Source: Dysidea avara (lineage: Eukaryota; Porifera; Demospongiae; Dictyoceratida; Dysideidae). Taken from it: DNA of 64,000 nucleotides. A program made the position numbers and the translations under genes. Location of the stretch: NCBI RefSeq assembly GCF_963678975.1, contig NC_089275.1:15574220-15638219 (forward strand). The letters are read 5' to 3'. The notes beneath the pieces were generated by a model. The model ran no database searches and had not been told where the DNA came from. It worked only from the letters and a program-made list of their open reading frames with translations. The stretch's first letter is position 1. Every line of letters starts with the position of its first letter. This document shows, one piece after another, positions 60,323 through 64,000 of the stretch.

Positions 60323-61720
60323 GGGGTCATCCATAATTTTCAGCATTTTCACAAGAGTACAGAGAGTACTCTTTTCCATAACCCCCTCCCCCCCACCTAA
60401 AAGCGTACTATTAAAAATGTTGATATCGATCATGAATTGTTGTATGTATGTATGTCACATATGAAATTGTTTTTAAGAGTTATTGTTGCTGTTTTTACAC
60501 TGTAGGAAATGCAGACAGATCAATCACACAAGAAGTTATTTACATGTGTGAATTTGTGTGACAGTCATATACTTATTTCTTTTTAGGTCTTCCCCTTCCC
60601 ATTTTGTAATTTTGCTCAGTCTGGTGTTTCTGAAGCTGGTATTTGGTGGGATAAATTTCACCATAAACAAGACGTTTTATCTCAACTTTGGACTTCTTTG
60701 ACTGTGAAGTAGATTCTGATTCCTCTCGTGACCTAGTTCCACTGTGTATCAGGCATGTGTGGCGCTCCTTGTCAGCTTCACTGGTAAAAACATAACGGAA
60801 ATGTGCACATCACAGAAATGGCTATCTGTTGGCTGTCTTCAATATAATGCATCAAATTATCATCAGTACTACAGCTTGAAACACCTGTACTAACTTGCTG
60901 AGTTACAACACTTTGTACATTATCATGAGCTTCAGCACCACTACTGACGTCGTCTTCTACTGCTACAGTTTCTTCATTCACTGTGCTTGTCTGCAAAGAA
61001 AACAAGTTATAGGTAGCTGTCGTTCAATACATTGTGCAAGTCACCTATTTGTAAACACTACTTCTATAAATTAAACCGGCTATCTGGCAAGCTACAATCC
61101 TGCATGTATGAAATAGTGCTAAACCTATCAATTTAGCCATTTAGTACTGTACAGCTACGTGCTTTTAGTACAGTGAAAACAGTTTTTTACTGAAAGCGAT
61201 CCTGGCTATTACCCTACCTGCATACCTAATGTACAGCTAGCTACGTGGTTTTATAGCCTGTTTATATATTGTACCTTGAAAAATGAATCAATACGCCTTG
61301 TTCTGCTCCACTTCAAGTGTTGCGCAGCTTTTTTCAGTGCTGCCACATAGTGCTCTTTGCTGTAAACAACTCGCTCCTTCCACTCTACTTGCGCGCTTCA
61401 CAGCATCTGCCCTCTTCATTTTCGTATCGTTCGTCACAACAAAGGCGTTCACGAAATGCTAGTAATGATTAGTTGGTGACTTGTGTACACTATCTGGATG
61501 CCTAGCGAGTTCAAGAAGAAACTGCCTTGCCTCGAGCTGCAACTCACATTTCGCCATCTTGATACTGAAATTGTATGCGCATGCTAAATTATTTAGAATT
61601 ATTTTTATATAGCGCTACTAATATCAACATTATTAAAAAGCGTACGCATTGGATTTACCCCCTCCCCCCCAGCGTACGCTCTGTACGCTTGCGAAAATGC
61701 TGAAAATTATGGATGACCCC
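60323..61720. mobile_element. PIF/Harbinger-like element nested in the KDZ-like element's end (1398 bp)
   Basis: Ends GGGGTCATCCATAATTTTCA and its complement, inverted for about 100 bp including C-rich and AGCGTAC stretches. The 3-bp target duplication TAA (60320-60322, 61721-61723) is the size and sequence typical of PIF/Harbinger. It carries the minus-strand gene remnant at 60588-61557 and no recognisable transposase, so it is non-autonomous. Confidence 0.82.
60588..61557 (-). pseudogene. Gene remnant inside the Harbinger-like element, AT-hook-like C-terminus
   Basis: Minus strand. The first segment starts ATG at 61557 (MAKCELQLEARQFLLELARH) and meets TAG at 61461-61459. After a frame change, VEWKERVVYSKEHYVAALKK runs to a GTACAA donor after 61275. 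A second exon starts at 60990 after TTTGCAG and is acidic and Ser/Thr-rich. A last open stretch, from about 60778 to a TAA near 60588, is basic and ends GRGRPKKK, an AT-hook-like motif. The join between the last two pieces is unresolved. It could derive from the Myb/DNA-binding partner protein that Harbinger elements often carry, but I see no clear Myb motif. Confidence 0.45.
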
Positions 61721-61730
61721 TAACATACCT

Positions 61731-62302
61731 CAACTAGTGGGGAGATAATAACAACAGTCTCACCCTACTTTAAGCAGTTTTACCCCCTCTTTTAATACAT
61801 AAAATTAAAGGGTGTAATCAATTAAAATAAGTGAAAGGAAATAATTTAAAATAGAGTAGGGACACCAATAAAAAGTACTGAGAAACAAATATCCCAACTC
61901 AGCTACATAAATTGAAATGCACAGTTCAGTTTTACAGAGCACCATCCATTATAAGTATTTATGAATGTTAATACCATACAATAAGGTTGTTTACTTGGGA
62001 TCATGGAGGTTTGCTCCTCTTCACAAAAAAAATATTGACCAGAAATCAGCCTCACAAGTTAGTCAGGGACTATTGTTAAAATCTGGGAATAAATTCCTTA
62101 CCAAGAAAGGTTTCCACCAATGTGTTTGTAAAGGTCTCTACTAACATAATATTATATGAAAAAGTTTAAACTCAACTCCTGTGGGGAATCTGTGACAGCT
62201 GCTGGAACATGGGCTACTCAAAACCATATCAGGGAAAATTGAGGTCTAATTTTGCCTTGTGTGGAGTTAAAATATGAATTGTTCATGTTTCTGAATTTTT
62301 AC
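61731..62302. other. No supported gene
   Basis: AT-rich flank between the KDZ-like element and the second GTAAACA array. Nothing further is seen. Confidence 0.4.
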
Positions 62303-62680
62303 CCATCATGTTTACCCGTGTTTACTCATGTTTACCCATGTTTACCTGTGTTTACCCGTGTTTACTCATGTTTACCCGTGTTCACCTGTGTTTACCCATG
62401 TTTACCTGTGTTTACCCGTGTTTACTCATGTTTACCCATGTTTACCTGTGTTTACCTGTGTTTACCCATGTTTACCTGTGTTTACCTGTGTTTACCCATG
62501 TTTACCTGTGTTTACCCGTGTTTACTCATGTTTACCCATGTTTACCTGTGTTTATCCATGTTTACCTGTGTTTACCCGTGTTTACTCATGTTTACCTGTG
62601 TCTACCCATGTTTACTTATGTTTACCCATGTTTACTTATGTTCATCCAAATTTACTCTTGTTTACCATGTTTACCCAGTT
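62303..62680 (-). repeat. 10-bp GTAAACA minisatellite, copy 2 (inverted)
   Basis: About 35 units such as TGTTTACCCA and TGTTTACCTG, the reverse complement of 51265-51650. The shared flank AGTTCTACAAAACGTTCTTC follows, then a CATGCCATATCTC stretch and a scrap of fold-back arm (TTACAGCTTGGCTGTTTTTT near 62730). Open frames are compositional. Confidence 0.9.
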
Positions 62681-62749
62681 CTACAAAACGTTCTTCTACT
62701 CCTTGTCCTATATCATGCCATATCTCTTTTTTACAGCTTGGCTGTTTTT

Positions 62750-62990
62750 TATTAGATTCAATTTTAATACATCAACATTTTGTTTTTTACTTTTGTAAAT
62801 GTAGCAATGAGTCTCGTAGCAATTAAAGTAACATAATTAACACTAGTCTATTAAAATTGCTATATTAGCAAAAACAAAATCAAACTACTGTTTGATGTAT
62901 TAAAATTGAATCCCACAATCACAGTTTGTCTGGCAAAATTCAATTTCACAATCACAGTTCCCTATATAAGAGAAGGGTATAGCAACAAAA
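62750..62990. repeat. Element with TTTTAATACATCAA inverted ends
   Basis: Left ATTCAATTTTAATACATCAA, right end complementary, followed by the TCCCACAATCACAG and CTATATAAGAGAAG stretch shared with 49745-50060 in inverted order. Confidence 0.7.
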
Positions 62991-63033
62991 GATTTTGCCA
63001 ATTAAGTGGGTCTACATGCTAAAGTAGAACATA

Positions 63034-64000
63034 TCAAGACACACTGTAGTGTGTCGTGCGGCCCAAGAATCTGGCGCGCCACACCGTGAGTATATTGACA
63101 GGAAGAAAGAAAACGTCATTTTCACACCTTTGTATCTCGGTGATCCCTTATCCGATTGGAACCAAATTTGCTACAGAGTTGCCCGCCAGCCAGGGGTGTC
63201 TACATTCCAAATTTGAAGGAAATCACTTGAGCCATTTCCGAGACACGAGCTGCCAAATGTTCGATTATTTTTTCTTCGTTGTTTTCTTCTTTTTCGTGTT
63301 TTCGCACACTTGCAAAAATTACTATAAAACACAAACTCGTGCTCCGATCGCCTTGAAATTTGGCACACAGAAAGGGAGGCCAAAGGCGAATCTTAGTATC
63401 AACTTAGGTGCAAATCCGTTGAATGGTTCAGGAGTTATGACCGATTATTCGCGTAAAACAAGATCGATCTGTTGTCACACCTACAGGGTAAACCGCTTCA
63501 TAGAATGAGTTGAAAATGGATATGTAGACGGAGTAACCGTCGTAGGAGCGCCTTTTGGTGGTTTGAAAGGAATCGAGATAAAGACCACGGAGGTATGACA
63601 CAAAACCCAACCTGTGTCACAATTACGCGATCGGTTTTTAGCAATAAAAAAGTATTACCTGTTGATCAGGTGATACTTTTTAGTCTACTTGTACTTTTTT
63701 TTACCTGTTGATCAGGTGTAACAGGCTGTTTAGCCTTATAAATTACCTGTAATAAATAATAATAATAATAATAATTAGTTTTTACGCCTACTAGGCAAAC
63801 CGCTAAGAGCAATTAGCTGAAAATCGGTGTATAGCTGGAATAATCTTGATAGAAACTTCTTGCAGTAGTATAGAAGAATTGGATTACAAATCACTGAGGT
63901 ATGATTCAAAAGCCAACTCCGTGTAGCAAATGTGAGATAGAGATACTCTAATAGAACAGTCACTTTAATAGAGCATTCAGCTAATTTATTCTGTAGGGAG
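63034..64000 (+). repeat. Conserved end of composite repeat, copy 3, runs off the right edge
   Basis: Opposite orientation to 11216-12063 and 19891-20741. Starts TCAAGACACACTGTAGTGTG after A and reaches the CTCTAATAGA motif near 63946 and the first degenerate minisatellite-like text. A 120-bp insertion (63657-63776) is absent from the other copies. Confidence 0.8.
63657..63776. mobile_element. Small insertion with palindromic ACCTGTTGATCAGGT and AAT-repeat tail
   Basis: ACCTGTTGATCAGGT occurs twice (63657-63671 and 63703-63717). The insertion ends in a (AAT)n run and is missing from the other composite copies. A simple-repeat tail suggests a SINE-like retroposed fragment; no RNA-gene match is recognised. 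Confidence 0.5.

Larger units (their letters stand above)
53490..61730. mobile_element. KDZ-like two-gene DNA transposon, broken, with nested insertion
   Basis: Both ends read AGGTATGTTACA inward: 53490 rightwards, and 61730 leftwards once the nested element 60323-61720 and one TAA are removed. The next bases also align (GAGCCG against AACCG, then TTGGCAAC and TGGCAAC). Subterminal regions (53500-53735; 59700-60319) are filled with TTGCCAAAATTGGCAA-type palindromes, probable transposase sites. Without the nested copy the element is about 6.8 kb. It holds a spliced transposase gene (minus) and a divergent partner gene (plus), both interrupted. I could not find a clear target duplication. Confidence 0.68.

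Noticed and set aside
62303-62680. Telomere-like or subtelomeric repeat
   Set aside because: The unit is 10 bp (TTTACCCATG-type), not TTAGGG, and lies interstitially with transposon-like flanks and an inverted partner.
62252-62826. 150-170-codon frames over the TTTACC array
   Set aside because: Same compositional effect of a 10-bp unit; three overlapping frames are open at once.
1-64000. tRNA, rRNA or other classical RNA genes
   Set aside because: I looked for box A/B-like and cloverleaf patterns by eye and found none convincing; a covariance-model scan would be needed to exclude them.

Overview
The window looks like an AT-rich, intron-bearing metazoan nuclear genome, most likely a sponge (probably a demosponge). 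The basis is short spliced introns with GT-AG borders, TATA-box promoters, degraded non-LTR retrotransposons, and hAT, KDZ-like and Harbinger-type DNA transposons with MITEs. The style of the LINE relics and repeats also resembles what I remember of demosponge genomes. The phylum call is inference; no host housekeeping gene is complete here. Most of the window is repeat. Long open frames over the tandem arrays are composition artefacts.

Layout. 0-5 kb: edge fragment of a broken glucosamine-6-phosphate deaminase-like gene (minus), an 85-bp hairpin, a segmental-duplication block and two TA-target MITEs. 5.4-12.1 kb and 16.4-20.7 kb: two copies of a composite repeat (fold-back arm pair, tail, about 31-bp minisatellite, conserved end). 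The first is interrupted by a hAT transposon with an open 681-aa transposase, matching terminal repeats and a perfect 8-bp target duplication. Other partial copies lie at 30.9, 43.2, 50.8 and 63.0 kb. 12.6-16.4, 25.4-27.8 and 35.6-36.5 kb: three near-identical copies of a three-exon gene for a small secreted cysteine-rich protein, two followed by the same LINE relic. The third has a nonsense codon. A divergent fourth member lies at 48.4-49.3 kb. 27.8-30, 33.3-33.8 and 39.7-42.4 kb: inverted copies of an element carrying 10-bp-period GTAC minisatellites. 36.7-39 kb: a Tigger-like MITE and a LINE with a 5' inversion. 39-48 kb: TACGCGTA palindromic arrays, a MULE-like fold-back element with a 9-bp target duplication and several hairpins. 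50-51.6 and 62.3-62.7 kb: nested palindromes and two inverted 10-bp GTAAACA arrays. 53.5-61.7 kb: a KDZ-like DNA transposon with a broken six-exon transposase gene, a divergently transcribed broken partner gene, and a Harbinger-like element nested inside its right terminal inverted repeat.

How the pieces fit. The only host-type gene set I can defend is the secreted family: signal peptide, two phase-0 introns at equivalent positions, six aligned cysteines and a TATA box about 80-90 bp upstream of the ATG. It expanded by local segmental duplication and is the best candidate for an undescribed system: a secreted, probably helical ligand-like or effector family, function unknown. The remainder records layered transposition in which several insertions can be ordered in time from target duplications and nesting.
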